A program made the translations under genes and the position numbers. The notes beneath the pieces were generated by a model that saw nothing but the letters and a program-made list of their open reading frames with translations, was not told the origin of the DNA and made no database searches. This document shows positions 33,907-45,670 of a stretch of DNA of 64,000 nt, in pieces. Positions within the stretch are counted from its first letter, which is position 1; every line of letters starts with the position of its first letter. The DNA is from Anastatus disparis (lineage: Eukaryota; Arthropoda; Insecta; Hymenoptera; Eupelmidae), in contig JAFFSR010000248.1 in NCBI GenBank assembly GCA_017163975.1, positions 2,564,001-2,628,000 on the forward strand, read 5' to 3'.

Positions 33907-34313
33907 TAACAGGATGTCGGAGCTGCAGCAATCGAGTTTTGCTTTTTTTATTCTATTAATATCTTTTTAAATTCATAAATTAAACAAATATAATGACTTG
34001 TCCACACTAAAGCTATATTAATATAATATTTTTTGTTAAAATAAAAAATCATTTGGACTTATTTTTTTATGAGCTTGGATTGGAGATTACATATCAAACT
34101 CGACAAACCTAACCTTAAAATACGATACATTGAAAATTTTTATTATAACTTTGTATGTATAATATTTTGGTGGATTTCTTGAGCTGTCCGCACTAGAGTT
34201 TAATTTTACAAATTTTTTCTTTGTAGCAAAAAAACTCGATTAAATGCATCGTTTATTCATAAGTTAGGATTGGAAATATTATTAGAAGGTGGTTAGCTTC
34301 GTCATGCTCTTAA
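33907..34313. mobile_element. TTAA MITE family D, copy 2
   Basis: Starts TAACAGGATGTCGGAGC (left TTAA reads CTAA at the junction with the preceding MITE) and ends GCTTCGTCATGCTCTTAA. Confidence 0.82.
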
Positions 34314-35870
34314 TGATATTTGCAGGAAAAGACTATATTGCTGCACTACTTTGTCTTCCCAGATTATTGGGGACAATGGCCAATAAAAAGAGGAATAAGA
34401 ATGGCGAGATTATTTCAACATTTGATAATACTATTAACAAAAATAATTTATGTTTCTCAATAAAAATAGCTCGTCATTTAATTCAATTTAATTTTATTTT
34501 AATTAAAACAGTTATAACCATTTATTGATAGTTCTGTCCACCTGGATCTTTCGATTATGTTAAAGTTTATATAAACTAGAAGAAAATAAGCTTTTAAATT
34601 ATAATTTCTAATATGTACATAAGTTTTTCTTTTCTCTCATTCCACGTATGATACGTGTGGGGAATGGTTTACAAGCTGCAATATGTGATGAGAATAGTAA
34701 TAATATTTTTAAGAGGCATTTATTACGACTGATTGGATGTTTTTATTTATATCTGTATTTTTTATGCGATCTATTTATTTGTAAATTGAAAGACTTATTT
34801 GTCAGTATGTGCTTAATTTAATTTATATTTTTGTCTTTGTTTAATTGGGTTCTTGCGATGCGCTATCTAATTATTATCGATCTTGTATTGATTTTTATAT
34901 TAGGCTGTCGAGCCTTTTTACTTTCAATAGACAAATAAATAAACATGTCACGATTAGTGCAATTTCAATCACCATTTAATTTATACGAAAACAAATCAGC
35001 AAATTGAGGTTTTTAAAAATTTATATACATTCTTTATATTATTTACAACAAAAAGTGTTCATATGAATTTTTTTCTGAAACATTAAGATTTGGAATAAAA
35101 AAATCATAAAGTTGGAGCCTTATCAAAAAATTTGAAAAATTCTAAAATTTCGAAGATGTATAACTCTTAATCCTTTTGACTCTGATTCCTCAAAATTTTT
35201 TTGTGTATTTTGGGCAACAAACCAAATATGTTCTTAAAGTTTGAGCGATTTTAATTTTTTTTCCCTTGCATTTCACGAGAAACGTCCCATATACATACAT
35301 ACATATATATAAAGATAATTTCGGAAAAGGCGAGAAGATTCTTTTTATCATTGTACAGTATTCTTAAGCATTTTATCTACATCTAGCTGATTTCATTACT
35401 ATATAGTCTGACAAGAATTGATACATCTATGAACATTATTCTGTACTTAAAATAACTTTCTTAAGATTCCTCAGAAAATTAAAGAAGGGATTAAACATTT
35501 TAGGAAACTTACTAGAAAATCATTTGAATCGTGCTTCTTTGATTACTACATTCCATTAAAAATATTTTTCTCAAATGTAGAAACTACTGTATTTTATAAT
35601 TTATTGACTATGAAAGAGATCAGTTAAATTAAATTGTTTCGCCTCTTAGTTTGTGGGAATTTTAAACTTTGGATTTTCCTTTTGGCATTGTAAAAATAAT
35701 AATAATAAAAAAGGATACTTATTCGACATGGTAAGATCCAGTTTTTTTTTTTAATTTTTACTAACTAAAATATTTACGTAACTGTAAAAAAATAAGTTTA
35801 AAGAATGTGTATCACAACTAAATTAACCGTATCATTTCAGATTTGTGTTTAATTTTGTTAAGCAAATGTA
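34314..35870. other. Unassigned stretch, possible LINE 3' end
   Basis: A short protein-like reading follows TTTGCAG (GKDYIAALLCLPRLLG, about 34326-34373) but ends soon and is unidentified. At 34900-34945, GGCTGTCGAGCCTTTTTAC is followed by AAATAAATAAAC, resembling insect non-LTR retrotransposon 3' ends. 35030-35292 is a diverged half copy of the GGGACATTTCACG element. Confidence 0.3.
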
Positions 35871-35880
35871 GAATATCGAT

Positions 35881-36000
35881 AATATAGTTTTCCAACTTTT
35901 TTATTCTTAATCCAATAATTTTAAAAATATCTCTATATTATAGTCTTTCATTACAAATAATAAAAATCATAATATAGGATACTCAGGAAAATGTCGGTAA
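35881..36000. mobile_element. Partial copy of ACCGACATTACAGTTTTCC foldback
   Basis: Shares ATAGTTTTCCAAC..., AATATCTCTATATTA and ATGTCGGTAA with 38485-39035. Confidence 0.6.
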
Positions 36001-36299
36001 TTGTATCAATCAGATACCCTATTATATAAACCTAAAATTATTAATAAATGCCAAAAAAATTGGATCTGTTATTTGTAAGATGATATCTGCTCGAAAATAA
36101 AATTCTCAAGTAGTCTCACACAAAATAAATAGTCGGAGAAATGACGCATTAGTATGTATTTGCAAAACAAACTTTATTTAATCAATAAGGCTGAACAAAT
36201 TAAAAATTATTGTAATTGATACTCTCATTTACATTTATGTATAGTCGAATGATAAGATGAAATATCTTATAAAAAGTTTGAGAATACCAAGCTTGAGGG

Positions 36300-36665
36300 G
36301 ATGTTAAACGGATACTACACCTGTATTCATGAATTTTGCCTATCTTCTCATTTTATTGCAAAACTTCAGGAAAATAAATGCTTTAGCTTGTAGTATTTAT
36401 CATGATGATTATCAATTGAATTTTCAAATAAATTCATTGATTATTGTTTCAAAATTTTGGGTCCTAATATTATATATTAAAATTTTTAGATTTTGTACAA
36501 AAAGTCTAAAATTCTGAAAAATTAATGAATGAATTTAATAAAAAATTTAACTAAATAATTTTCATGGTACATACTATAAGCTAATGCATTTCTGTTTTTA
36601 AAATTTTATTATGATTAAAAAAATAGTTCAGATTTATGAGTACAGGTGTAGTATCCGTTTACATG
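36300..36665. mobile_element. Foldback MITE with AAACGGATACTACACCTGTA ends
   Basis: AAACGGATACTACACCTGTA is repeated exactly inverted at the other end. The interior is AT-rich and only partly palindromic. Confidence 0.8.
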
Positions 36666-37721
36666 TTTGTAAGTAACTATTTTTAATAGTAAAAAACTTA
36701 CTCAAAGTTGCTATATGAAAAAAATCGTCTACCAAATTTTTTATGAAAATATTATATTTTTATAAAAAATTTATGAAAAAAATCGTCTACCAAATTTTTT
36801 TTTTCTTAAAATTGTATGTTGAACCATTTATTAATTTAAAATTTATTTATAGCATAATTCTGTATTCAAAATAAAATTGATCAAATCCTTTATAAGAAAA
36901 GGTTAAAAAAGTTTTGAAAATTAGAAGTTTTTCTAATTTTTCATAAAAACAAAGCATCAAACTAAATTATTTTCATTTTAAAATATACTGTTTTTTTATT
37001 ACAGGTGATTTAACAATATCTTTGTTTATACTGGTACTAATTTTTGCAAAAAATAAGATTTTGATTAGAAAAGTACAAAAAGTTACGACAGTCTTTTAAA
37101 AACAGACTGTACTTCTTGTTTTTAGCTAATAGTGTTTGTCATCATTTAAACACCATCGGTTGTAAAAAAAAGTAGCAGCCTCCGCTAAATGTGAATATTG
37201 TCAGAAAATCTCAAAATAACATCAAAATAATTTTATGGCGTGATTTTTAAGTGAAATCTTATTGATGTAATTTTCGTAAGTCTCAATATGAGTCAAATTT
37301 TCTGAAATGCGCCACTAAAAATGAAATTATCTCATATTATTTGGGTCCTCGTGTAACTTATGGAAAAAAAAGTGTTTTTTTTTCGTGAAACTCGACTTTT
37401 TAACAATGTTATAAACAAATGAATTTTAAGACACCTATTCGTTTAAATAGCGATATCTCAGCAATCAATTGACAAAAGTTGAAATTTTATACATATATTA
37501 ATAAAGAACATTGAAGTAAAATAAAATTTTTATAAAGATTAAATAATTTGTTTATAAAAATAGTTCTTCAATGAACAATTAAAATTTTAACAAACTTCTA
37601 TCATAAGTTTAACAATTTCGTTTTCTTTTACTTATTTAAAATTGTGTCATTTTTTTTTCTGAAAGAAAATTTTTTGATTTTTTTTACATTTACTGTGCTT
37701 AATATCAAGTTGAACTGCATT
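36666..37721. other. AT-rich stretch with MITE debris
   Basis: A direct duplication (TATGAAAAAAATCGTCTACC, 36713 and 36771) and a decayed family C fragment at about 37090-37200. Otherwise nothing seen. Confidence 0.45.
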
Positions 37722-38110
37722 TTAAGAAGGGGCCGAACTATCTGTCTTTGTCTAATAGCGTTTTTCATCATTTATGTAAACACTATCCGGTATAACAAGA
37801 AAAAAATAGCAGCCCCCGCTAGATATCAGTATAATAAGTAAATTTTGTAATAACAACCAAATTTTTTCACTGCGTAGTTTTTGAATAATTAGAGACCTAC
37901 CAAAAAAAGATAGGTTAAATTCTAGATTGCTAGTAGGTCTCTAATTAGTCAAAAACTATACGGTAAAAAATTTGGTTGTTATTACAAAATTTACTAATTA
38001 TACTAATATCTAGCGGGGGCTGCTATTTTTTTCTTGTTATACCGGATAATGTTTACATAAATGATGAAAAACGCTATTAGACAAAGACAGATAGTTCGGC
38101 CCCTTCTTAA
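37722..38110. mobile_element. TTAA MITE family C, copy 2
   Basis: TTAA both ends; GAAGGGGCCGAACTATCTGT in both orientations, exact. Best-preserved copy of the family. Confidence 0.93.
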
Positions 38111-38450
38111 TAAAAATTTAACTATTTTTGACTAAAATTCATAGAAGAGACACATTCTTAACATTCTAAAGAATGTATTGCAACGTTAAAAGACAGAATA
38201 AAAGTGAAAATAAAGACAAAAACTGCATAATACGATTATTCATAACCACATTGAAAAGTTAATCGTATTAAGCAGTTTTCGCCTTTATTTTTACCCTTAT
38301 ATTGTCTTTTAACGTTGCAATAAATTCTTTGGCATGTTAAGAATGTGCCTCTCCTACGAATTTCAGTCATGAATAGTTAAATTATTATTAAAATTCATAA
38401 TTTCAATGTAGATAAGGTATAACTCTATGTTGGTATGAGGATTCCCCTTA
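38107..38450. mobile_element. TTAA MITE, GGGGAATCCTCATACC family (G), copy 1
   Basis: The right end reads GGTATGAGGATTCCCCTTAA. The left end is lost at the junction with family C. Inner arms pair over AACGTTGCAAT and TTCTTAACATTC. Copy 2 starts 46381; an end fragment lies at 47795-47858. Confidence 0.75.
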
Positions 38451-38484
38451 AGGGGGTGTAATAGGGTATATGATTTATACATAG

Positions 38485-39035
38485 TTACCGACATTACAGT
38501 TTTCCAAATTTTTAATATTTGTTAAAAAATTTTTACAAAATATCTCTATATTAAACTTTTTATTAGTACAAATAGAAGGCTGTAATATAGAGATATTTTT
38601 AAAACTTTTGGATTAAGAGGAGGTCACGTATCTCTGTCCTTTTCTAATCAAAGAATTGAGTTTTTTATAGAAACTAATAGCTTTAGCAAAAAATGAAGAG
38701 AAAGCCGCATCTCGTAATAAAAAAAGCAATATTTTCTTTGATAAAAAAGAATTAATTTTATTGCTTCGTTTTCAAGAAAACCTTGAAAAACTTAAATCAT
38801 AGAGGTTAGGGTGGACAATTTAGTTTTTCAAGGTTTTCTTGAAAACGAAGCAATAAAATTAATTTTTCCTTATCAAAGAAAATATTGCTTTTTTTGATAC
38901 AAGATGCGGCTTTCTCTTCATTTTTTGAGAAAGTTATTAGTTTTTGTGAAAAAATCATTTCTTTGATTAGAAAAGGACAGAGATACGTGACCTCCTCTTA
39001 AGAATGAAAAATTTGAAAAACTGTCATGTCGGTAA
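38485..39035. mobile_element. Foldback MITE with TTACCGACAT ends, interrupted by family A
   Basis: TTACCGACATTACAGTTTTC and, inverted, TTACCGACATGACAGTTTTT. Family A MITE copy 3 occupies its TTAA at 38613-39001. Confidence 0.82.
38613..39001. mobile_element. TTAA MITE family A, copy 3
   Basis: Exact inverted ends GAGGAGGTCACGTATCTCTG, TTAA both sides. Best-preserved copy. Confidence 0.94.
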
Positions 39036-39249
39036 TTTACATGCCCTTCAAATGCTTCATATGAAAAAAATAATTGTATTGAATTGAATGTATCTATTAA
39101 ATTACTCTATAGTAATCTATTTATTAGATTTACTAATCAATTAATTAGTATATATATCAGTAAGTTGGACATTCCTAACCTCTCCAAATAAATTATTAAA
39201 TAATAAATTTTTCATATACACTTATTTTTTTAAGTAAAAAAATAATTGT

Positions 39250-39465
39250 TTAAGAGCAGGTCAAATGTATCTGTCCTTTTCTAATCAAAGAATTGAGTTT
39301 TTTACAATAATTAATAACTTTAGAAAAAAATAAAGAGAAAGCCCCATCTCGTATTACAAAAAGCAATATTTTCTTCGATGAGAAATAATTGGTTTTATTG
39401 TTTCGTTTTCAAAAAAACCTTGAAAAACTTGAAACATAGAGTTTAGGGTAAACAATTTTGTTTTC
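39250..39465. mobile_element. TTAA MITE family A, left half of a split copy
   Basis: Begins TTAAGAGCAGGTC and follows the family to the palindrome centre, where unrelated sequence starts. The missing right half is at 45495-45670 in the same orientation. Confidence 0.75.
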
Positions 39466-39650
39466 TTCATATCTTGGCTGAAAATTCGTGTTTCTGCTAG
39501 ATCAACGGGCAAAGGAACTCAGAATTTCTACTGGGTGAGACGACATCTATCGCAACTAACGCAGCACTAACGACCCAAGGCAGAAAACTTACGGTGGCCG
39601 CCAGACCCTGGCGCCGTCTAGGCTAATAGCAACAGTTGTTGTTGTTACTA

Positions 39651-41691
39651 TCCCGGTTAAAAAGAATCACTTGATTAATCATGTGATTATTCACGGGATT
39701 AATCACAAAATTTATCATGAAATTAATTACATGATTTATCACGAAAGTTATCACAGGATTAATTATGTGCTTAATCACGTGATTAATCATGTAATATTAT
39801 CGAGAATTAAATCCCGTAATAAATCCCGTGATTAGTCATGTGACAAATCACGTGATTATCAGCTGATATTTCATAAAATATTTTTATTAAAAATATTAAA
39901 CCATGAATTGAAATTTGGGTAAAAACTATAATTTTTTTTTCTAAAGAGAAAATTAAAAAGTAGTTAAGCTACAGGATAATAATTATTTTTTTATTTTCCA
40001 TTAAAACCTACATAAATACCTCTATTCATTAGTTGAAATAGAGTATGAGAAATCAGGCGAAATCATTATTTTAGATCAAACGAAACTGTCAGTTTATATG
40101 CTCTGAACTGTCTTATTCTTTTCGTGCGCATTCGCTTACCATAAAGAAATCAATCGCTAAAAAGCGCGGTAGCCCTCTAACGAGCAATTATCAGTACTAT
40201 TATACATATTCATATCAATTTGTATAATAGTACTGATGATTGCATGTTAGAGGGCTACCGCGCTTTTTAGCGATTGATTTCTTTATGGTAAGCAAATACG
40301 CACGAAAAGAATAAGACAGTTCAGAGCATATAAACTGATAGTTTCGTTTGATCTAAAATAATGATTATTTCGCCTGTTTTCTCATACTCTATTTCAACTA
40401 ATGAATAGAGGTATTTTTGTAGGTTTTAATGGAAAATAAAAAAATAATTATTATCCTGTAGCTTAACTACTTTTTAATTTTCTCTTTAGAAAAAAAAATT
40501 ATAGTTTTTACCCAAATTTCAATTCATGGTTTAATATTTTTAATAAAAATATTTTATGAAATATCAGCTGATAATCACGTGATTTCTCACATGACTAATC
40601 ACGAGATTTATTACGGGATTTATTACGGAATTTAATTCTCGATACCCTGGTAGAAAATGAAACGCTTTTTCTACCATTTTATGGCCATTTCTTTAAAGTG
40701 AAGAGCAGAAAATGGGAATGTTTTATGGCCATTATTTGAACTAATATGAAACGTTTTTTTCAACCTTCATAGTGCTAAAAAATGCTAATAAAATGTTGAG
40801 TCTGATCCACTATTATTTGAATATAGATAGTTAACAGTAGAGTCTATCAAATTGTGCTCTAATTGATTACTATTAAGAATCATTTAAGGTTTTTTCTTGA
40901 AAGTTATCATTAATCATTAATAGAATCACTTTTGTTAATATATTCGCGCGTATATTTTGAGTTGTGATCGGATTGTTAGAGGTTATTTTTAAACGATTAA
41001 TAAAATTTTCCATTTATTATTTTAAAAAACGATATTTTTATACTCGTTTCGTACTGCGTTTCATATTTTTATTTTAAGAAAATTTAATATTATTTTTATT
41101 TTTATAAATTCCAATAAAAATAAACATTGACGAAGGAATGTGAATAATTACTAATCTATATTTTCTCGCCACGTGGCAAAAGTGAGGTTATGATTTTACC
41201 TATGATCTGAAAAATTAAGGACTCATTACTAAAAAGTTATATAACTAGTCAAAAAAAGTTGTCCACAGTTTACCTAATTTTTAGATAGCTGTTACTGATT
41301 TTTTCTCTCCGTTTACTTAAAATGCGTATTTTTTTGGCTAAATACAAAAATTTTGAACAACATTTTTATATTAGCATTTTTTGCCTATAAGATGCTAACC
41401 AATATACCAAAAAATTTGAGCTCTGCAGATTCAGCAAAAAATTGCCATTTATTCGCCAATATTGACATGACAAAATATTACTATTGACAATGGTCATAAA
41501 TTGTTGTTTACACCATTTTTAATGTTCAAATTTCTACCAGGGTAATATTACATGATTAATCACGTGATTAAGCACATAATTAATCCTGTAATAACTTTCG
41601 TGATAAATCATGTAATTAATTTCATGATAAATTTTGTGATTAATCCCGTGAATAATCACATGATTAATCAAGTGATTCTTTTTAACCGGGA
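39651..41691. mobile_element. TA-flanked 2-kb palindrome, TCCCGGTTAAAAAGAATCAC ends
   Basis: TA at 39649-39650 and 41692-41693; ends TCCCGGTTAAAAAGAATCAC in both orientations. The arms are near-perfect inverted copies over about 560 bp, meeting at 40205-40220. The outer 200 bp of each arm is a ladder of AATCACGTGATTAATCATG words. The right arm is interrupted by 40645-41542. No ORF. Confidence 0.93.
40645..41542. mobile_element. TA-flanked non-autonomous element, CCCTGGTAGAAA ends
   Basis: Exact inverted ends CCCTGGTAGAAA, TA at 40643-40644 and 41543-41544. The opposite arm of the host palindrome (about 39805 on the complement) has the uninterrupted site with one TA. 898 bp, no ORF. A longer relative is at 61207-62344. 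Tc1/mariner affinity inferred from the TA duplication. Confidence 0.92.
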
Positions 41692-41699
41692 TAACCTTA

Positions 41700-42774
41700 C
41701 TCGAAGTTCTTAAACATGAATTCTAAAATGTAAATACACGACGTAATCTTACTATTATATAAAAGGACAGCGTTTGTTTAAATGTTCTCAATTATCTCAA
41801 AAACTACTGAACCGATCGTTTTCAAATTTTAAATTTAAATTCTTTATAATGTGACGAGTGTCATAGGCTATATGAATAATTACTTTTTAAATCAATAATT
41901 GCAATAAAATAACTATAGACCTAGATCTTAACGCATCGGGAATAGGGACTACTTTTTTTCGGCGTTCTGCGGTCAACATGCTCTATCCTTGCTACTTTCC
42001 TTGGTTGCCCAATAGGTGGCGACCGATTTTGTATTTTACTTTATAAAACTGGTACGGTAGAAATGCTTATACACCTATGATATTCCGTAACTTTAACACA
42101 ATAAATTTTTATTGCATATTCTCTAACCACAGAGTAATATTACCTCGGATTATTTAATGAAATATTTTCCTATTCCATTAGGCAGAATCAAAAATTAGAC
42201 AACTTTTTTAACTTTACAAAAAATTTTATATTTTATTCAAAGAAATTTTTTATTCCTCAAATATTTATTGGCTCATACATGAGAATTTAATCCTTCATGG
42301 TTAATAAAATAATTTTAAAAATAACAAATAATTATGTATGATTAGCGATTTTTTCTAAAAATTTTATTCCAAATATATTAACAAAGAATATAAGATATTT
42401 GACCCGCTTTCAAATCACGTTAATTTTATTCAAAATACAATTTCTCATAGATTTTTCAAGAATTTTGATGTTTATAAAACTTGACCATTTTTATACAAAT
42501 AAATTTTTTTTTCATTTATTAACACAATCGCAAATAACGTTGATTTTATCATCCTATGATATTTTCAAACAAATATTTCAGCAATTTTTCGGAAAAAATA
42601 CGTTTCATCAATATTATATATATTTACCGATATTATTCAAGAAAAAATGCTGAAGGTTTAATTGTCATTTTTAGTTTATGTTTACTAAAATCGACATAAT
42701 TATGGAAAAAAAAATTTTTTTTTAATGTAATTATTTTTCAAAAATTTTTTAATTGATTTCATTTTTGGTCATTT
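41700..42774. other. AT-rich stretch with repeated segment
   Basis: CAATAGGTGGCGACC through AATAAATTTTTATTGCA (42007-42120) recurs at 43278-43390, showing an unclassified dispersed repeat. CTCAAAAACTACTGAACCGA (41794-41813) is the kind of word seen at insect Helitron 5' ends, but no terminus could be fixed. Confidence 0.35.
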
Positions 42775-43182
42775 TTAAGAGTCAGCTGTATATCGACACA
42801 GTTACCTGTTTTACCGAATCTATTTAAAATTTATTTTTTATAAAAACTAATAGCTTCAGGCAAAAATAAAGAGATGGTTTCGATTCGTGTAATAGAAAGC
42901 AATATTTTCTCTAATAAGAATAATTTAATTCCACCGCTTTATTTTCAAGAAAAGTTGGAATAACTTGAAAATCCCATTATTTGACACTAATTTTTAATTT
43001 TTTAAGTTATTCCAACTTTTCTTAAAAACGAAGCAATAAAATTAATTCATACTAATCAAAGAAAATATTACATTTTATTAAACACATCGAAACCATCTCT
43101 TTATTTTTGCCTCTTGTTGCTAATTTTGGGAAAAAAGTCAATTTTTTAATTAGAAAAGGACAGAGATACAGCGGACTCTTAA
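42775..43182. mobile_element. TTAA MITE, GAGTCAGCTGTAT family, copy 2
   Basis: Complete, TTAA both ends, very close to copy 1 at 13955-14362. Confidence 0.92.
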
Positions 43183-43512
43183 AGATAAAAATTAAATTAT
43201 TTTGCACTTTTTTCATGTCACTTTAATTTTAATAATTTACGATTTTTTTATTAAAAATGACACTTTGTTCACTTCTCAATAGGTGGCGACCTGTTTTGCC
43301 GCTCACTCTACTAGATTAGCACGGTATAGGTACTTATATCGCGAGGATAATGCGAACAGCTTATCGGCAATAAATTTTTATTGCACTTATTCCCTATCAT
43401 TGTTGAACATTCATATTTATTAATGAATATCTCTCACGATTTTGATGTGCTAAAAAAATTTTCTATCGTCAATTTAAATATATTTTTTGACTTGTTGGTA
43501 CTAAATTGAACC

Positions 43513-43748
43513 AACGAAGATAGACGCTATTAGAAGCGTACTTTAAATGGGCGGACAGGGGCTCAAACTCTAAAGCTGATGTCCTCCAGCCGCGTGGTGG
43601 CTCTACTAAAATACCTTGTATTTCTATATCTATATATACCGATGTTTTCATATATATAGATATACACGTAATGTTAAAGTGTCCTCCAAAAGCTGGGCCC
43701 CCAAAGTTAACCCAGAAGTACGCTTCTATAAGCGTCTATCTTCGTTGA
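43513..43748. mobile_element. Foldback MITE with AGACGCT ends, copy 2 (uninterrupted)
   Basis: CAACGAAGATAGACGCT and AGAAGCGTACTT are matched inverted at the right end (AAGTACGCTTCT, AGCGTCTATCTTCGTTG). Relative of 25994-26615. Confidence 0.8.
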
Positions 43749-43931
43749 TTGAACATATATCGAAAAATAAAAAAAAAATTCAATGCTTATTTTTTCTACA
43801 AAAAAAAATTATTTTAAATGAAAATTCATTCTATTATCACAAACAAAAGATGTTGTATATTCCGAAGTTTTGTAAGAGTACGATTTAATAAATAATAGTT
43901 TTTGAGATTCTATTTCTATACGTACTGACTT

Positions 43932-44311
43932 TCTTTCTTTCTTTCTTTATCTTTTATTGGCCTTTGAACTCTTCGTCATAGGCCATCATCAATTTTTTTT
44001 GTTCCGAGGAACTCTCTATTTTGTATTTTTTTTGCGTTCTTCGGGTTCTCTTCCCCACGGAAAACTACGAAAATTGTTTTTCCCAATTTTTCCAGGGAGT
44101 CAAACCCCGATCCGCTAGGACACAAGCCAGCTGCCTTAAGCAACTGAATTACTTTTCGTCCTTTAACGATGGAGCTCGAAAGTGTGTTCATAAGAACAAA
44201 GCACATGTAACAGAGGTGCTTGCTTGAAAAACAGCCGCGAGCGGGATTCGATCCACGGTCCCCCGAGAATACGAATCCAATGCTCTTACCGACTGTGCCA
44301 CAGCCCGGCTC
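43932..44311 (-). mobile_element. Full-length tRNA-derived SINE, possibly dimeric, with 13-bp duplication
   Basis: Read on the minus strand, the head starts at 44311 with GAGCCGGGCTGTGGCACAGT, an A box, the loop TTCGTAT and a B box GGATCGAATCCC. A second tRNA-like unit further in shows CAGTTGCTTAAGGC and GGGTTTGACTCCC. The tail is a run of AAAG repeats. TACGTACTGACTT flanks both ends (43919-43931 and 44312-44324), a typical target-primed insertion duplication. Head stems pair poorly, so it is not a functional tRNA gene. The short ORFs on both strands here are chance. Confidence 0.9.
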
Positions 44312-44729
44312 TACGTACTGACTTCTGCCCAACTATTGCGCGGGCGAAGCCGAGACGGAGGATGCTGGTGTATTTATACATAAATCATTTTTTTACATAA
44401 ATCTTTTTAATACTTTTCTTCTTGGTTTTTTATGTTGATGTCATGTTTATGTGTTAATTTTTATACGTGATACATCGTTATGAAATACATTACGTATAAA
44501 ATATTGACAACGATGTTTAAATAGTGTTTAATTTTTCGATTTAATATTTATATTTTTTTTTGATAAATTTTTATATGCAGCATTTTTATTTTTTTTAGAT
44601 TTATCATTTGTACTTGTTTTTTGGTTCATGATTCGTATTTTTTTTAGATCTATCACTTCCAATTGTTTTTTGATTCATAATTTGTATTTTTTGTAGATTT
44701 ATAATTTGTATTTGATTTTAGATTTATCA

Positions 44730-45110
44730 TTAAGAGCAGGCCGGATTCGCTGTCCTTGTCTAATTGGCATTTTTGTTATTTACTCAAGTCTTAATCGGTG
44801 TACCTTCAAGAGCGCAATAGATATTATTATTATGAACATCTATGCACAAGAAAAAAAATATCTACTGGTTTGTTTTTGAGAAAAGTAAGTAACGCCAAAG
44901 TAAAAGTTTATGTTTATAATATTTTCGCGTTACTTACTTTTCTCAAAAACAAACCGGTAGATATTTTTTTTTATGCATAAATGTTCATAATAATAATATC
45001 TATTGCGCTCGGCCTTTAATTTGAAGATACACCGTTTAAAACTTGAGTAAATAACAAACAACTCAATTGTTACTCGGTAGGTATCAGGTTCTACTCCGGC
45101 CTACCGTTAA
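44730..45110. mobile_element. TTAA MITE family E, copy 2
   Basis: TTAA both ends, left end GAGCAGGCCGGATTCGC. Slightly shorter than copy 1 owing to a small deletion in the left arm. Confidence 0.9.
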
Positions 45111-45365
45111 TATATTTTTATATTTATCAGCTGTATTTTCGGTAAACCCTTAGATTTATCATTCGTGATTTTTAAAGTGTATTTGAATCGAGGCGCAACC
45201 GTGCCTTTGAATTTTGTTCAAAGCTGGCTCGCAGATGGCGCGTGAGCAAATCAGAAAGAAAATTCACGGTCGTGCGCTGTCGTCAGCTGGTATATTCAGA
45301 CGCGTGACATTTTTTAGATTTATTATTAATTAGTGTAGCAAATTTTCGTTCAGCTATGAAGAAAA

Positions 45366-45494
45366 GTAGTATTATCCACTCGGATATAAATTAGATCAAC
45401 CTGCCGTGCATTTGTCTCTCTCGGCTTTACCTTCAGAGATAATTCTACGCACGGTAGAAAGATCTAATTTCTGCCCTCGTAGATAAATATACTA
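45366..45494. repeat. Short imperfect inverted repeat
   Basis: AAATTAGATC and TGCCGTGC on the left are mirrored by GCACGGTA and GATCTAATTT on the right, around a GC-richer centre. It abuts the right half of the split family A MITE. Confidence 0.5.
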
Positions 45495-45670
45495 TTTTCA
45501 AGGTTTTCTTCAAAACGAATAGATAAAATCAATTATTTCTCATCAAAGAGAATATTGCTTTTTGTAAAACGAGATGGGGCTATCTCTTTATTTTTTGCTA
45601 GAGTTATTAGTTATTGCAAAAAAAAAACAATTCTTTCATTAGAAAAAGACGGAGATACGTAACCTTTTAA
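45495..45670. mobile_element. TTAA MITE family A, right half of split copy
   Basis: Continues family A from TTTTCAAGGTTTTCTTC to the terminal TTAA at 45667-45670. TTTTC occurs at both break points (39461-39465 and 45495-45499). Confidence 0.75.

Noticed and set aside
44230..44311. tRNA gene on the minus strand
   Set aside because: It is the head of a SINE with target duplication and AAAG tail.
43976..44332. 118-codon minus ORF with glycine-rich start
   Set aside because: It spans the SINE head and body; chance reading.
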